The notes under the pieces: model-generated
What the model was told of the DNA's origin: nothing
The model's database searches: none
What the model saw: only the letters and a program-made list of their open reading frames with translations
Shown: positions 33,953 through 42,644 of the stretch, in pieces
Numbering within the stretch: position 1 is the first letter of the stretch
Layout of the letters: each line of letters begins with the position of its first letter
Position numbers and translations under genes: made by a program
Source of the DNA: Wocania ichthyoenteri Th78
GTDB lineage: Bacteria > Bacteroidota > Bacteroidia > Flavobacteriales > Flavobacteriaceae
Direction: 5' to 3'
Length of the DNA: 64,000 bases
NCBI RefSeq assembly: GCF_000789235.1
Contig: NZ_KN525716.1
Coordinates: 2,462,100-2,526,099 of the forward strand

Positions 33953-34252
33953 TTAGTTACCACCAGCTTCTTTAATTTTTTCTTTTGCAGCATTTGCAGC
34001 ATTATCTACAGTTTTATCAGCAGCATCAACTGCTTTATCTACAGCTTCACCAGCAGCATCAGCAGCGTCTTCAATAGCATCACCAGCATCGTCAACTGCA
34101 TCCTCAACAGCGTCAGCAGCATCTTCTACAGCTTCCTCAGTTGCTTCAATAGCATCTTCCATTGAATCTTCAGCTTTTTTAGTGTCTCTACAAGACGTAA
34201 ATGATAAGCCAAATACTAGTAATAAAGCAGTGCTTAAAAATAATTTTTTCAT
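33953..34252 (-). CDS. Small Ala/Asp/Glu-rich lipoprotein with amphipathic repeats
   Basis: A 99-residue lipoprotein: the signal ends in SFTSC (Cys21), and the mature part is a continuous amphipathic helix of degenerate repeats based on EDAADAVEDAVDDAGDAIE and DAADAAGEAVDKAVDAADK, with no aromatic residues. The pattern of small residues alternating with acidic ones resembles LEA-like or apolipoprotein-like helices. I do not know a defined function; a stress or envelope protein is a guess. The C-terminus turns basic (AAKEKIKEAGGN). Monocistronic, with the bidirectional terminator just downstream. Confidence 0.8.
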   Translation of the reverse strand: MKKLFLSTALLLVFGLSFTSCRDTKKAEDSMEDAIEATEEAVEDAADAVEDAVDDAGDAIEDAADAAGEAVDKAVDAADKTVDNAANAAKEKIKEAGGN

Positions 34253-34366
34253 CGGTTTTTTGTTTTAGTGTTAATTTTTTAAAAATCTATATTACGAATT
34301 TAATAACTTCTTGTTAAAATCTATTAAAATTGTGTTAAATTTTTAACATTTACTATTAAAATCATT

Positions 34367-35629
34367 CTATATACGCAAATAATCGAGTATTTGGATGACG
34401 GCACCTTTGTTTTTTTTAATATAGTCTAAATTTTTCTTGCCAGAATTTATTCTTTTGTCTTCATTTTCAATAAGTTCATTTAAAATACTATTGAATTCTT
34501 TTTGATTAGAAATTGAAAACATGCCATTAATATCAATCATCGATTTGGCTTCAGGAAATTTGGAATGGTTATTCCCAATAATAATAGGAATACTAAAAAC
34601 TGCGGGTTCTAAGGTGTTATGTAAGCCTGTGTTTCCTATAGCACCACCAACATAAGCAATATCTGCGTAATTATATGTTTTAGATAATAAGCCTATAGTA
34701 TCGATAATAAAAACTTGTGCTTTAGAGATATCATTTTCTTTTTTCTCACTAAATAAAATAGTTTTAGCATTTAATTTTTCTTTTAAGCTTTTTATTTGTG
34801 CACTATTTATATTGTGTGGTGCAATAATAAACTTTATATTTTTCGCCGCTTTATTGTTTATATAGTTTATAAATAAATTTTCGTCTGGAGACCAAGTGCT
34901 TCCTGCTACAACACATAAGTTGTTAGCTTTAAAGGCCTCAATAAAATCTAAACGGTTATCCTGATTTAATTGGCTATACACCCGATCGAAACGTGTGTCG
35001 CCAGAAACGGTTACCGTATTATAATTTATAGAATGCAATAGCGTTTTTGAGGTTTCATTTTGGGTGAAAATATGATCGAAAGTAAACAAAGCATTTTGCA
35101 ATGTTTTCCCATAGAATTTAAAGAACGATTGGTTTTCTCTAAATGCTGCCGAAATTAATATGGCGCGTAATTGTTTCCGTTTTAATTCATTTAAAAAATT
35201 AGGCCAAATATCATATTTAACAAAGAGAGTAAGTTCTGGATTTACTATATTTAAAAAGGTTTTAGCGTTCTTTTTTGAGTCTAACGGCAAGTAAACAACA
35301 ACATCTGCAATAGGTGAATTTTTACGAATTTGGTAACCTGAAGGTGAAAAAAAAGAGAGTACAATTTTATGTGTTTTGTAATGTTTTCGTAAAGCCTGAA
35401 AAACTGGAAGACCTTGTTCGTATTCGCCTAAAGAAGCACAGTGAAACCAAAGCGTTTTGTCATCTTTATTAATATTTCTTTTTAAAATATTAAAAGTTTC
35501 AGAGCGTCCGTTAACACCTTCTTTAATTTTTTTGTTAAATCGTGCAACACATTTTAACCCAAAATGCGCTAAATAAATTCCTAAATTATAAATTAAACTC
35601 AATTTTATTTCTTTAATGCTAAAATACAT
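34367..35629 (-). CDS. waaA: 3-deoxy-D-manno-octulosonic acid (Kdo) transferase
   Basis: Inner-membrane glycosyltransferase that adds Kdo to lipid A precursor. The 420-residue protein has the N-terminal membrane-proximal segment (IYNLGIYLAHFGLKCVARFN), LWFHCASLGEYEQGLPVFQAL, LSFFSPSGYQIRKN, the acceptor-side LFVKYDIWPNFLNELKR, and the C-terminal nucleotide-binding DIAYVGGAIGNTGLHNTLEP with the GxxxHNxLEP signature. All features are intact. It is divergent from the aminotransferase gene, suggesting an envelope-glycan neighbourhood. Confidence 0.93.
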   Translation of the reverse strand: MYFSIKEIKLSLIYNLGIYLAHFGLKCVARFNKKIKEGVNGRSETFNILKRNINKDDKTLWFHCASLGEYEQGLPVFQALRKHYKTHKIVLSFFSPSGYQIRKNSPIADVVVYLPLDSKKNAKTFLNIVNPELTLFVKYDIWPNFLNELKRKQLRAILISAAFRENQSFFKFYGKTLQNALFTFDHIFTQNETSKTLLHSINYNTVTVSGDTRFDRVYSQLNQDNRLDFIEAFKANNLCVVAGSTWSPDENLFINYINNKAAKNIKFIIAPHNINSAQIKSLKEKLNAKTILFSEKKENDISKAQVFIIDTIGLLSKTYNYADIAYVGGAIGNTGLHNTLEPAVFSIPIIIGNNHSKFPEAKSMIDINGMFSISNQKEFNSILNELIENEDKRINSGKKNLDYIKKNKGAVIQILDYLRI

Positions 35630-35647
35630 TTCTTTAAAATAAATACG

Positions 35648-35678
35648 TTGGTTAACGCTTATGAATTTTGTAATTTCG
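35648..35678 (+). promoter_or_regulatory. Possible promoter of the aminotransferase-galE operon
   Basis: TTG (35648-35650), 20 bases, TAATTTCG (35671-35678): one mismatch to the TAnnTTTG box. It lies 82 bp before the start codon. Confidence 0.4.
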
Positions 35679-35760
35679 CTACATTAAAACTCTTTAAGAG
35701 TATTCATTAAAATAGAGTTTGTTTATTTTTTAAAGATAAGCGAGCTGTAAATTTTTTTAG

Positions 35761-36894
35761 ATGAAGAAAATTCAAATGGTAGACCTTAAGGGTCAATACA
35801 ATCAAATAAAAGATGTTGTAAACTCTTCAATTCAAGAAGTTATTGAAACTACATCGTTTATAAATGGCCCAAAAGTTCATGAATTTCAAAAGAATTTAGA
35901 ACAATATCTCAATGTAAAACATGTTATTCCGTGTGCAAATGGAACCGATGCTTTGCAAATTGCAATGATGGGTTTAGGGTTAAAGCCAGGAGATGAGGTT
36001 ATTACTGCCGATTTTACTTTTGCTGCTACTGTAGAGGTTATAGCATTGTTAAATCTAACACCTGTTTTAGTAGATGTTAATCCTGATGATTTTAATATTA
36101 ATATTGAAGCCATAAAAAAAGCGATTACTCCAAAAACAAAAGCTATTGTACCCGTGCATTTATTCGGGCAATGTGCCAATATGGAAGCTATTATGAAGCT
36201 TGCAAAAGCTCATAATTTATTTGTTATTGAAGATAATGCTCAAGCGATTGGTGCTACTTACACCAATAAAGATGGCACTAAAGCAAAGGCTGGAACCATT
36301 GGTCATGTGTCGTCTACATCATTTTTCCCATCAAAAAACTTAGGCTGTTATGGCGATGGTGGTGCTATTTTTACAAATGATGACGATTTAGCACATAGTA
36401 TTAGAGGTATTGTGAATCATGGGATGTACGAGCGTTATCATCATGATGTTGTTGGTGTGAATTCCCGTTTAGATAGTATTCAGGCGGCTGTTTTAGATGC
36501 AAAATTGCCGTATTTGGACGATTATTGTGATAGTAGAAGAAATGCTGCTAATAAATACGATGCCGCATTTAAAAACATTAATAATATTGAAACACCTTTT
36601 AGAAGCGGTAGTGATGATAGTCACGTGTTTCATCAATACACATTAAAAGTAAAAGGTATAGATAGAGATGCCTTGGTAAAACATTTAAACGCACATGATA
36701 TTCCGTGTGGTGTCTATTATCCAATTCCACTTCATTTACAAAAAGCATATGTAGATTCTCGTTATAATGAAGCAGATTTTACTGTTACAAATCAATTAGT
36801 TAAAGATGTTATTTCGTTACCAATGCATACAGAATTAGACGATGAGCAAATTGAATATATTACATCAACTCTTATAAAATTTATAAATGGATAA
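35761..36894 (+). CDS. DegT/DnrJ/EryC1/StrS-family PLP aminotransferase
   Basis: A 377-residue sugar aminotransferase that converts a keto-sugar nucleotide to an amino-sugar nucleotide for surface glycans. The N-terminus MVDLKGQYNQIKDVVNSSIQ and IPCANGTDALQIAMMGLGLK bind PLP phosphate; HLFGQCANMEAI and IEDNAQAIGATY hold the ring; SSTSFFPSKNLGCYGDGGAI carries the Schiff-base Lys. GPKVHEFQKNLEQYL and the whole layout are like WbpE/WlbC-type enzymes. The gene overlaps galE by 8 bp, so the pair makes a small operon for nucleotide-sugar supply. The exact sugar is not clear from sequence. Confidence 0.88.
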   Translation: MKKIQMVDLKGQYNQIKDVVNSSIQEVIETTSFINGPKVHEFQKNLEQYLNVKHVIPCANGTDALQIAMMGLGLKPGDEVITADFTFAATVEVIALLNLTPVLVDVNPDDFNINIEAIKKAITPKTKAIVPVHLFGQCANMEAIMKLAKAHNLFVIEDNAQAIGATYTNKDGTKAKAGTIGHVSSTSFFPSKNLGCYGDGGAIFTNDDDLAHSIRGIVNHGMYERYHHDVVGVNSRLDSIQAAVLDAKLPYLDDYCDSRRNAANKYDAAFKNINNIETPFRSGSDDSHVFHQYTLKVKGIDRDALVKHLNAHDIPCGVYYPIPLHLQKAYVDSRYNEADFTVTNQLVKDVISLPMHTELDDEQIEYITSTLIKFING

Positions 36895-37912
36895 AATATT
36901 AGTTACCGGTGGTTTAGGATTTATAGGTTCACACACCGTTGTAGAATTACAAAATGAAGGTTACGAAGTTGTTATTATTGATGATTTATCAAATTCTTCT
37001 GAAAAAGTTTTAGATGGGATTACATCAATCACCGGTAAGAAACCATTGTTTGAAAAATTAGATTTAAAAGATAGACCTAAAGTTGAAACCTTTTTTGAAA
37101 AACATAATGATGTAAAAGGCGTTATTCATTTTGCAGCAAGTAAAGCGGTTGGAGAAAGTGTACAAGAACCATTACTTTATTATGAAAATAACATTAGTAC
37201 TTTAGTATATATTCTTAAGGAATTAAAAAAGTTGCCATCTGCAGCCTTTATTTTTAGCTCTTCTTGTACAGTTTATGGTCAAGCCGATGAGTTACCAATA
37301 ACTGAAAATGCCCCAGTAAAACAAGCTGAATCTCCATACGGAAATACCAAACAAATAGGAGAAGAAATTATAAGTGATACCTGTAAAGTAACACCAAGCT
37401 TAAAAGCTATAGCATTGCGATATTTTAATCCAGTAGGTTCTCACGAATCGGCTAAAATTGGAGAGCTTCCAATAGGAGTGCCACAAAATTTAGTGCCATT
37501 TATTACTCAAACGGCTATTGGTATTCGAGAGCAATTGTCTGTTTTTGGTGATGATTATCCAACACCAGATGGTACTTGTGTTCGAGATTATATTCATGTA
37601 GTAGATTTAGCTAAAGCGCACGTTGTTGCTCTTAATCGTTTATTGCAAAACAAGAACAAAGCGAATTACGAAACATTTAATTTAGGAACAGGAAAAGGAA
37701 GCTCTGTACTAGAAGTCGTTAAAGCATTCGAGAAAGTTTCTGGAGAAAAACTTAATTATAAAATAGTAGGTAGGAGAGAAGGCGATATTATTTCGGCATA
37801 TGCAGATACTACAAAAGCCAATAACGAATTGGGTTGGAAAACAAAATTAACACTTGATGATGCCATGCGATCTGCTTGGAAATGGGAGCAAATTGTTAGG
37901 GGTAATAAATAG
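36887..37912 (+). CDS. galE: UDP-glucose 4-epimerase
   Basis: A 341-residue short-chain dehydrogenase/epimerase. It has the NAD-binding VTGGLGFIGSHTVVEL, IIDDLSNSS, VIHFAASKAVGESVQEPLLY, FSSSCTVYGQADELP and the catalytic YGNTK (Tyr and Lys). RYFNPVGSHESAKIGELPIG and TCVRDYIHVVDLAKAHVVAL, both typical of GalE rather than other epimerases, follow. It interconverts UDP-glucose and UDP-galactose (perhaps also the N-acetyl forms). The start overlaps the end of the aminotransferase gene by 8 bp. Confidence 0.93.
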   Translation: MDKILVTGGLGFIGSHTVVELQNEGYEVVIIDDLSNSSEKVLDGITSITGKKPLFEKLDLKDRPKVETFFEKHNDVKGVIHFAASKAVGESVQEPLLYYENNISTLVYILKELKKLPSAAFIFSSSCTVYGQADELPITENAPVKQAESPYGNTKQIGEEIISDTCKVTPSLKAIALRYFNPVGSHESAKIGELPIGVPQNLVPFITQTAIGIREQLSVFGDDYPTPDGTCVRDYIHVVDLAKAHVVALNRLLQNKNKANYETFNLGTGKGSSVLEVVKAFEKVSGEKLNYKIVGRREGDIISAYADTTKANNELGWKTKLTLDDAMRSAWKWEQIVRGNK

Positions 37913-37935
37913 AATAATTCTTGAAATATATTGAA

Positions 37936-37972
37936 AAGGTTGCTAAGATTATTTAGCAACCTTCTTTTATTT
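37936..37972 (+). terminator. Terminator after galE
   Basis: AAGGTTGCTAA and TTAGCAACCTT (37936-37946, 37953-37963) with a six-base loop, followed by CTTTTATTT. It separates galE from the convergent lspA. Confidence 0.8.
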
Positions 37973-38461
37973 AATACTTTTCTTCTTCCTAAAACTAGCA
38001 ATTACCAAAATAATCATACCTGTTGTAACCGATAAATCTGCCATATTAAAAATACCAGTTCTAAATACACCACCTAAATCGATATGCCAAAAATCGGTAA
38101 CAGATCCGTACACAAAGCGATCGTAAACATTAGCAATTCCACCACCAATAATACTTGAGAATGCAAAAAGAGAAAGATTGTCTAATGTTTTATCTTTTAA
38201 AATATGACGCAGTACAAATGCTAAAACAATAATTGGTAAAACAAGTAGTAAAATTATTCTAAGCGTATCATTTAAATCACTACCCATGCCTAAAAAAGCA
38301 CCCTTGTTTTCTACATTATGTAATGTGAAATAATTACCAATAATTTCAGATTGACTTCCAGCTACAACTTCAGCTCTAACCCAAATCTTTGAAATTTGAT
38401 CTAAAGCGATTGTAATAATAATTACTGAAACAATAAAAATAGAGCGTCTAGATAGTTTCAT
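37967..38461 (-). CDS. lspA: Lipoprotein signal peptidase II
   Basis: Aspartyl protease that removes lipoprotein signal peptides in the inner membrane. 164 residues with four transmembrane helices. Conserved parts are TIALDQISKIWVRAEV, the HNVENKGAFLGMG loop, and the two catalytic-Asp motifs GGGIANVYDRFVYG and SVTDFWHI, followed by FNMADLSVTTG. This is the enzyme that would process the lipoproteins of the salvage locus. The gene begins 1 bp before the end of the fabD stop region, so the two are probably coupled. Confidence 0.93.
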   Translation of the reverse strand: MKLSRRSIFIVSVIIITIALDQISKIWVRAEVVAGSQSEIIGNYFTLHNVENKGAFLGMGSDLNDTLRIILLLVLPIIVLAFVLRHILKDKTLDNLSLFAFSSIIGGGIANVYDRFVYGSVTDFWHIDLGGVFRTGIFNMADLSVTTGMIILVIASFRKKKSIK

Positions 38462-39355
38462 TTAGTTATTACTTTCAAAAGTTGCAGAAGCAGTTTCAGA
38501 CTCTCTATTAATTTTCTTTACCAAACCTTGCAATACTTTACCTGGACCAACTTCAGTAAATAAAGTAGCACCATCTGCAATCATTTGCTGTACAGATTGT
38601 GTCCAACGCACAGGCGCTGTTAATTGAGAGATTAGGTTTGCTTTTATTTCAGCTTCATTAATTACAGCATTTGCCGTTACGTTTTGATAAATTGGGCAGT
38701 TAGGTTTGCTAAATGTTGTGTTTTCAATAGCTGCTGCTAATTCTTCACGAGCAGGTTCCATTAAAGGCGAATGAAATGCGCCGCCAACTGGTAATACTAA
38801 AGCACGTCTCGCACCTTCTTCTTTTAAAGCTTCACAAGCTCTATTAATAGCTTCAACTTCACCAGAAATTACCAATTGACCTGGGCAGTTGTAATTTGCT
38901 GCAACCACAACACCTTCAGTTATAGCACATATTTTTTCAACAATATCATCATCTAAACCTAAAACGGCAGCCATAGTACTAGGTTGTAATTCACAAGCTT
39001 TTTGCATCGCGATAGCGCGTTGAGATACTAATTTTAGACCGTCTTCAAAATTTAAACTTCCGTTGGCTACTAAAGCTGAAAATTCACCTAAAGAATGTCC
39101 CGCAACCATATCTGGTTTAAAACTATCGCCTAAAGTTTTTGCTAAAATTACTGAGTGTAAAAATATTGCTGGTTGTGTTACTTTGGTTTCTTTTAGCGCT
39201 TCGGCAGTGCCTTCAAACATCGTATCGGTAATGTTGAAACCTAAAATATCGTTAGCTTGTTCGAATAATTCTTGTGCTAATGTCGAGTTTTCATAAAGGT
39301 CTAAACCCATTCCTGAGAATTGTGCGCCTTGACCTGGAAATATATATGCGTTCAT
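38462..39355 (-). CDS. fabD: Malonyl-CoA:ACP transacylase
   Basis: It loads malonyl groups on acyl carrier protein for fatty acid synthesis. The 297-residue protein shows the N-terminal YIFPGQGAQFSGMGLDLYEN, the nucleophile elbow VAGHSLGEFSALVANG (Ser), the arginine and catalytic-His region (QRAIAMQKACE, VGGAFHSPLMEPAREEL) and the C-terminal FTEVGPGKVLQGLVKKI. The sequence is complete and ordinary. lspA follows with no gap. Confidence 0.94.
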   Translation of the reverse strand: MNAYIFPGQGAQFSGMGLDLYENSTLAQELFEQANDILGFNITDTMFEGTAEALKETKVTQPAIFLHSVILAKTLGDSFKPDMVAGHSLGEFSALVANGSLNFEDGLKLVSQRAIAMQKACELQPSTMAAVLGLDDDIVEKICAITEGVVVAANYNCPGQLVISGEVEAINRACEALKEEGARRALVLPVGGAFHSPLMEPAREELAAAIENTTFSKPNCPIYQNVTANAVINEAEIKANLISQLTAPVRWTQSVQQMIADGATLFTEVGPGKVLQGLVKKINRESETASATFESNN

Positions 39356-39420
39356 AGTTGTTTTTAAATTTTTGATGCTGCAAAAATAGGAATATTATCT
39401 TAAAGTATTCAGTCTAAAAA

Positions 39421-40977
39421 TCACAACCCAGTAACCGCAGCCTCTGCACAACGTTCGCCATCCATAGCTGCTGAAATAATACCACCAGCATATCCGCCAC
39501 CTTCTCCGCATGGAAATAAGCCTTCAATTTCTGAATGTTCTAAATTGTCTTTTCTGGGAATATTTACAGGCGATGAGGTTCTAGATTCTACACCAACAAT
39601 ATTAGCTTCTTCGGTGTAATAACCTTTCATTTTTTGTCCGAATGCTTCAAAACCTTTTCGTAATCTGCTACCTATTAATTTTGGTAAAAGTGAATGCAAT
39701 GGTGCTGAGTTTAATCCAGGTTGATACGATGTAGTATTCAAATTATTTGATAAGCGACCTTCAACAAAATCAGTTAAACGTTGTGCTGGTGCTACTTGAC
39801 TTCTTCCGCCGGCGGTAAAAGCTAATTTTTCTAAATTCTTTTGATATTCTAATCCTTTTAAAACCCCAAATTGTTCGTATTTTTTAAAATCTTGTTCAGC
39901 ATTAATTTCAACTACAATACCCGAATTGGCATACAGATTATTTCGTTTTGAAGGCGACATACCGTTAACAACAACCTCACCGTTTGCAGTAGCGGCTGGC
40001 ACTATAAATCCGCCAGGGCACATACAAAACGAATACACACCACGCTCATTTACTTGCTGTACCAATCCGTAAGAAGCCGCAGGGAGTAATTCGTGTCGAT
40101 TACCAGAACAATGGTATTGAATACTATCAATAATATGTTGGGGATGTTCTATACGAACCCCCATAGCAAATGATTTAGCTTTTAAAGCAATCTTCTTTTT
40201 ATGCAATAAATAATAAATATCTCGAGCTGAATGTCCTGTTGCTAAAATAACGCGGTTAGCCATCATTTCGTTACCATTTAGCAATTGAATAGCTTGTATT
40301 TTGTTATTTTTTATAGTAAAATCTACAACGCGTGTTTCAAAATGAATTTCACCTCCATAATTTAAAATGGTTTCTCGAATATTGGTGACCACTTTCGGTA
40401 ATTTGTTGGTGCCAATATGCGGATGCGCATCGACTAAAATCTGGCTGGTTGCTCCGTGAAATACCAAGTTTTTAAAAATGCGTCGTACATCGCCACGTTT
40501 TAAACTTCGTGTATACAATTTACCATCGCTATACGTGCCTGCACCACCTTCGCCAAAACAGTAATTAGAGTCTTCGTTTACAAAATGGTCTTGATTTATG
40601 GCTTTTAAATCTCTGCGGCGATCTTTTACGTTTTTACCACGCTCTAAAACAATAGGTTTGAAACCAAGCTCTATACAGCGTAAAGCGGCATACATACCTG
40701 CTGGACCAAAACCAATAATATGAATGGGTTTCGCTTTTGAAACATCTTTATAATTAAAGGTGTATTCTGAGTTTTTTGGTAAAGCTTCTTTAATGTAAAC
40801 TGCAACTTTATAGTTGAAAATTATTTTTGGTTTTCTAGCATCAATAGATTTACGTAGGACTTTAATACCCGTTATATCAGCTCTATCAACATTTAAAAAA
40901 CTTGCTGATTTTATTGTAAGTATATCGCTGCGCTCTTCGTCTTTAAGTGAGATACGAAGTTGAATTTCTTTTATCAT
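39421..40977 (-). CDS. NAD(P)/FAD-dependent oxidoreductase (COG2509 type)
   Basis: A 518-residue flavoprotein of the uncharacterised FAD-dependent dehydrogenase group found in most Bacteroidetes. About 95 N-terminal residues form a family-specific domain. The Rossmann fold then begins (IHIIGFGPAGMYAALRCIEL, PIVLERGKNVKDRRRDLK). FGEGGAGTYSDGKLYTR and VILATGHSARDIYYLLHK follow, and it ends with FPCGEGGGYAGGIISAAMDG, which closes the FAD site. The fold is shared with HI0933-like and tRNA-modifying flavoproteins; the substrate is unknown. Monocistronic. Confidence 0.85.
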   Translation of the reverse strand: MIKEIQLRISLKDEERSDILTIKSASFLNVDRADITGIKVLRKSIDARKPKIIFNYKVAVYIKEALPKNSEYTFNYKDVSKAKPIHIIGFGPAGMYAALRCIELGFKPIVLERGKNVKDRRRDLKAINQDHFVNEDSNYCFGEGGAGTYSDGKLYTRSLKRGDVRRIFKNLVFHGATSQILVDAHPHIGTNKLPKVVTNIRETILNYGGEIHFETRVVDFTIKNNKIQAIQLLNGNEMMANRVILATGHSARDIYYLLHKKKIALKAKSFAMGVRIEHPQHIIDSIQYHCSGNRHELLPAASYGLVQQVNERGVYSFCMCPGGFIVPAATANGEVVVNGMSPSKRNNLYANSGIVVEINAEQDFKKYEQFGVLKGLEYQKNLEKLAFTAGGRSQVAPAQRLTDFVEGRLSNNLNTTSYQPGLNSAPLHSLLPKLIGSRLRKGFEAFGQKMKGYYTEEANIVGVESRTSSPVNIPRKDNLEHSEIEGLFPCGEGGGYAGGIISAAMDGERCAEAAVTGL

Positions 40978-41115
40978 GTTGCGAAATTACGGAAAATATG
41001 AAAGGTGGTTAAAAGAATTTAAGAGCTCCTTTTAACTGTCAGCTAAACGCAGTTGTAGAGCTATTAAGATTAGCTTTTGCTGAATATGTATACCATCGTG
41101 TTTGGTAATTAGTAT

Positions 41116-41661
41116 TTAGACAAAGCTAATACCATGTTTTGCGCAAATTTCAGATACTTTTTTGAAGTCTGGAGGATCAACAGGAAGTTTTGCTAATTCT
41201 TTGAACATAAATTCTATGCCTGATGGGAAAGCAGAAGTAATCATTTTAGCTTTTTCTGTTCCTACAACTTTCCACGAGTGTGGTATTTCTTTTGGAGCAA
41301 AAGCTACATCTCCTTCGTTTAATACAGTTGTTTTTCCATCAACCGTTATTTCAATTTGTCCTTTGATGACTCTAAATATTTCATCTTCTTTAGTGTGAAT
41401 ATGTGGCGGAATTCCAATTCCTGGTTCAACATTGTCCACCCATTCAACTATTTGGTTTCCAGTATCGCTACCAATCAGTTTATGGGTTTGAATATCACCT
41501 ATTACGTTCAAAACATCACCTTCAGAATCTTTAACTATTTTGGGTTCGGTATTGACTGTATGATTCTTTTTTTTAGTGATAGTTTGGCTTTGAATCATTC
41601 TAGGAATTAAGACAAGACCTAATCCAACCCCTGAAGTTTTTATGAATTTTTTTCTGTCCAT
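41116..41661 (-). CDS. Exported cupin-domain protein
   Basis: A 181-residue protein starting at ATG 41661 (MDRKKFIKTSGVGLGLVLIP), a signal with an imperfect twin-arginine-like motif (RKKFIK), so export by Tat is possible but not sure. The cupin core has IPPHIHTKEDEIFRVIKGQI, then EGDVAFAPKEIPHSWKVVG, giving the usual His/Glu/His metal ligands. Cupins of this sort are dioxygenases, isomerases or sensors; nothing here decides which. It is downstream of an AraC-type regulator on the same strand and may be its target. Confidence 0.75.
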   Translation of the reverse strand: MDRKKFIKTSGVGLGLVLIPRMIQSQTITKKKNHTVNTEPKIVKDSEGDVLNVIGDIQTHKLIGSDTGNQIVEWVDNVEPGIGIPPHIHTKEDEIFRVIKGQIEITVDGKTTVLNEGDVAFAPKEIPHSWKVVGTEKAKMITSAFPSGIEFMFKELAKLPVDPPDFKKVSEICAKHGISFV

Positions 41662-41744
41662 GATTAAATTTTTTTGCAATTTATATTGATTATGCTAGTA
41701 TAGCAATGCGAAAATTACGGTAAATCCATGGATTTTAGGAGTAG

Positions 41745-42548
41745 TTAATTTTTTCTAAGGTCTGAGGGAGTAATTTCTGTGTGGGTTTTGAAAAAGTAGC
41801 TAAAATAATCTGGGGACGAAAAGCCTAATTCAAAACTGATTTCTTTTATGGTTTTGTTCGAAAATTTTAATGCGTGCCTAGACCTCATAAGTAATTGTTC
41901 AATTATGATACTTTTTGAACTTACACTTAGTACTTCTTGTACGCATTCATTCAAGTATTTTGGAGATATATTAAGAAGCTTTGCATAAAAAGCTACTTCG
42001 TGATTTTTTAGAATGTATTGGTCGACCAACTTTTTAAATTTGTAGACTACATTTGTTTTGGAATTATTATTTGAAACTATTGACTTAATATTACATTGTC
42101 CATCACAGTAGACAAAAAATGTGTTCAGCAGAGAAAGTATGGCATCATCTTTATGATTAAGATGCGATCCTAAAAGTTCATCAATCATTTCAAGTATTGC
42201 TTGAGTTCTTTTTTCTATCCCCGGACTTAATTTAAATAATGGAATTTCACCTGAATTGAAAAGCCTTATTTTGTTTATGTGGAGATTGCTTAAAATGGGA
42301 TTATTTAAAACCTCCTTAGCTAAGTACAAAATATAACCTGAAGAAGTAGTGCTATCTTTTTTTAAGATTTTCCATTGATATTTAGGATCGAGAAAAAAAA
42401 TGGAATTCGAAACATTTTTATATAAAACATGGTCAATTTCAACACCAAGCACCTCATTTTTAATCCAGCAAACCGCAAAATCATCACTGTAATGTTTTAA
42501 AGTACTTTCTTTAATTATTTGTGTTATGTTAATAGAGTCAGGTTTCAT
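41745..42548 (-). CDS. AraC-family transcriptional regulator
   Basis: A 267-residue regulator. The last 100 residues are the double HTH: FYAKLLNISPKYLNECVQEV for the first, and the recognition part IKEISFELGFSSPDYFSYFF followed by KTHTEITPSDLRKN. The N-terminal half is a cupin-like sensor with AVCWIKNEVLGVEIDHVLYK and no identified ligand. It is followed by the exported cupin gene, 83 bp downstream on the same strand, which is a plausible regulatory target. Confidence 0.88.
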   Translation of the reverse strand: MKPDSINITQIIKESTLKHYSDDFAVCWIKNEVLGVEIDHVLYKNVSNSIFFLDPKYQWKILKKDSTTSSGYILYLAKEVLNNPILSNLHINKIRLFNSGEIPLFKLSPGIEKRTQAILEMIDELLGSHLNHKDDAILSLLNTFFVYCDGQCNIKSIVSNNNSKTNVVYKFKKLVDQYILKNHEVAFYAKLLNISPKYLNECVQEVLSVSSKSIIIEQLLMRSRHALKFSNKTIKEISFELGFSSPDYFSYFFKTHTEITPSDLRKN

Positions 42549-42644
42549 TTAATATTAATGCCTTCTTGCATATGAAATCGCTATTAATGTTTTATATCTG
42601 CCGTTAAACAAGGTCAACTAGTTTTATGACAAATATAAATTTGG

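Noticed and set aside
33953-34252. A DNA minisatellite
   Set aside because: The repeat is degenerate at DNA level and is explained by a coding sequence with a lipoprotein signal and amphipathic helix.
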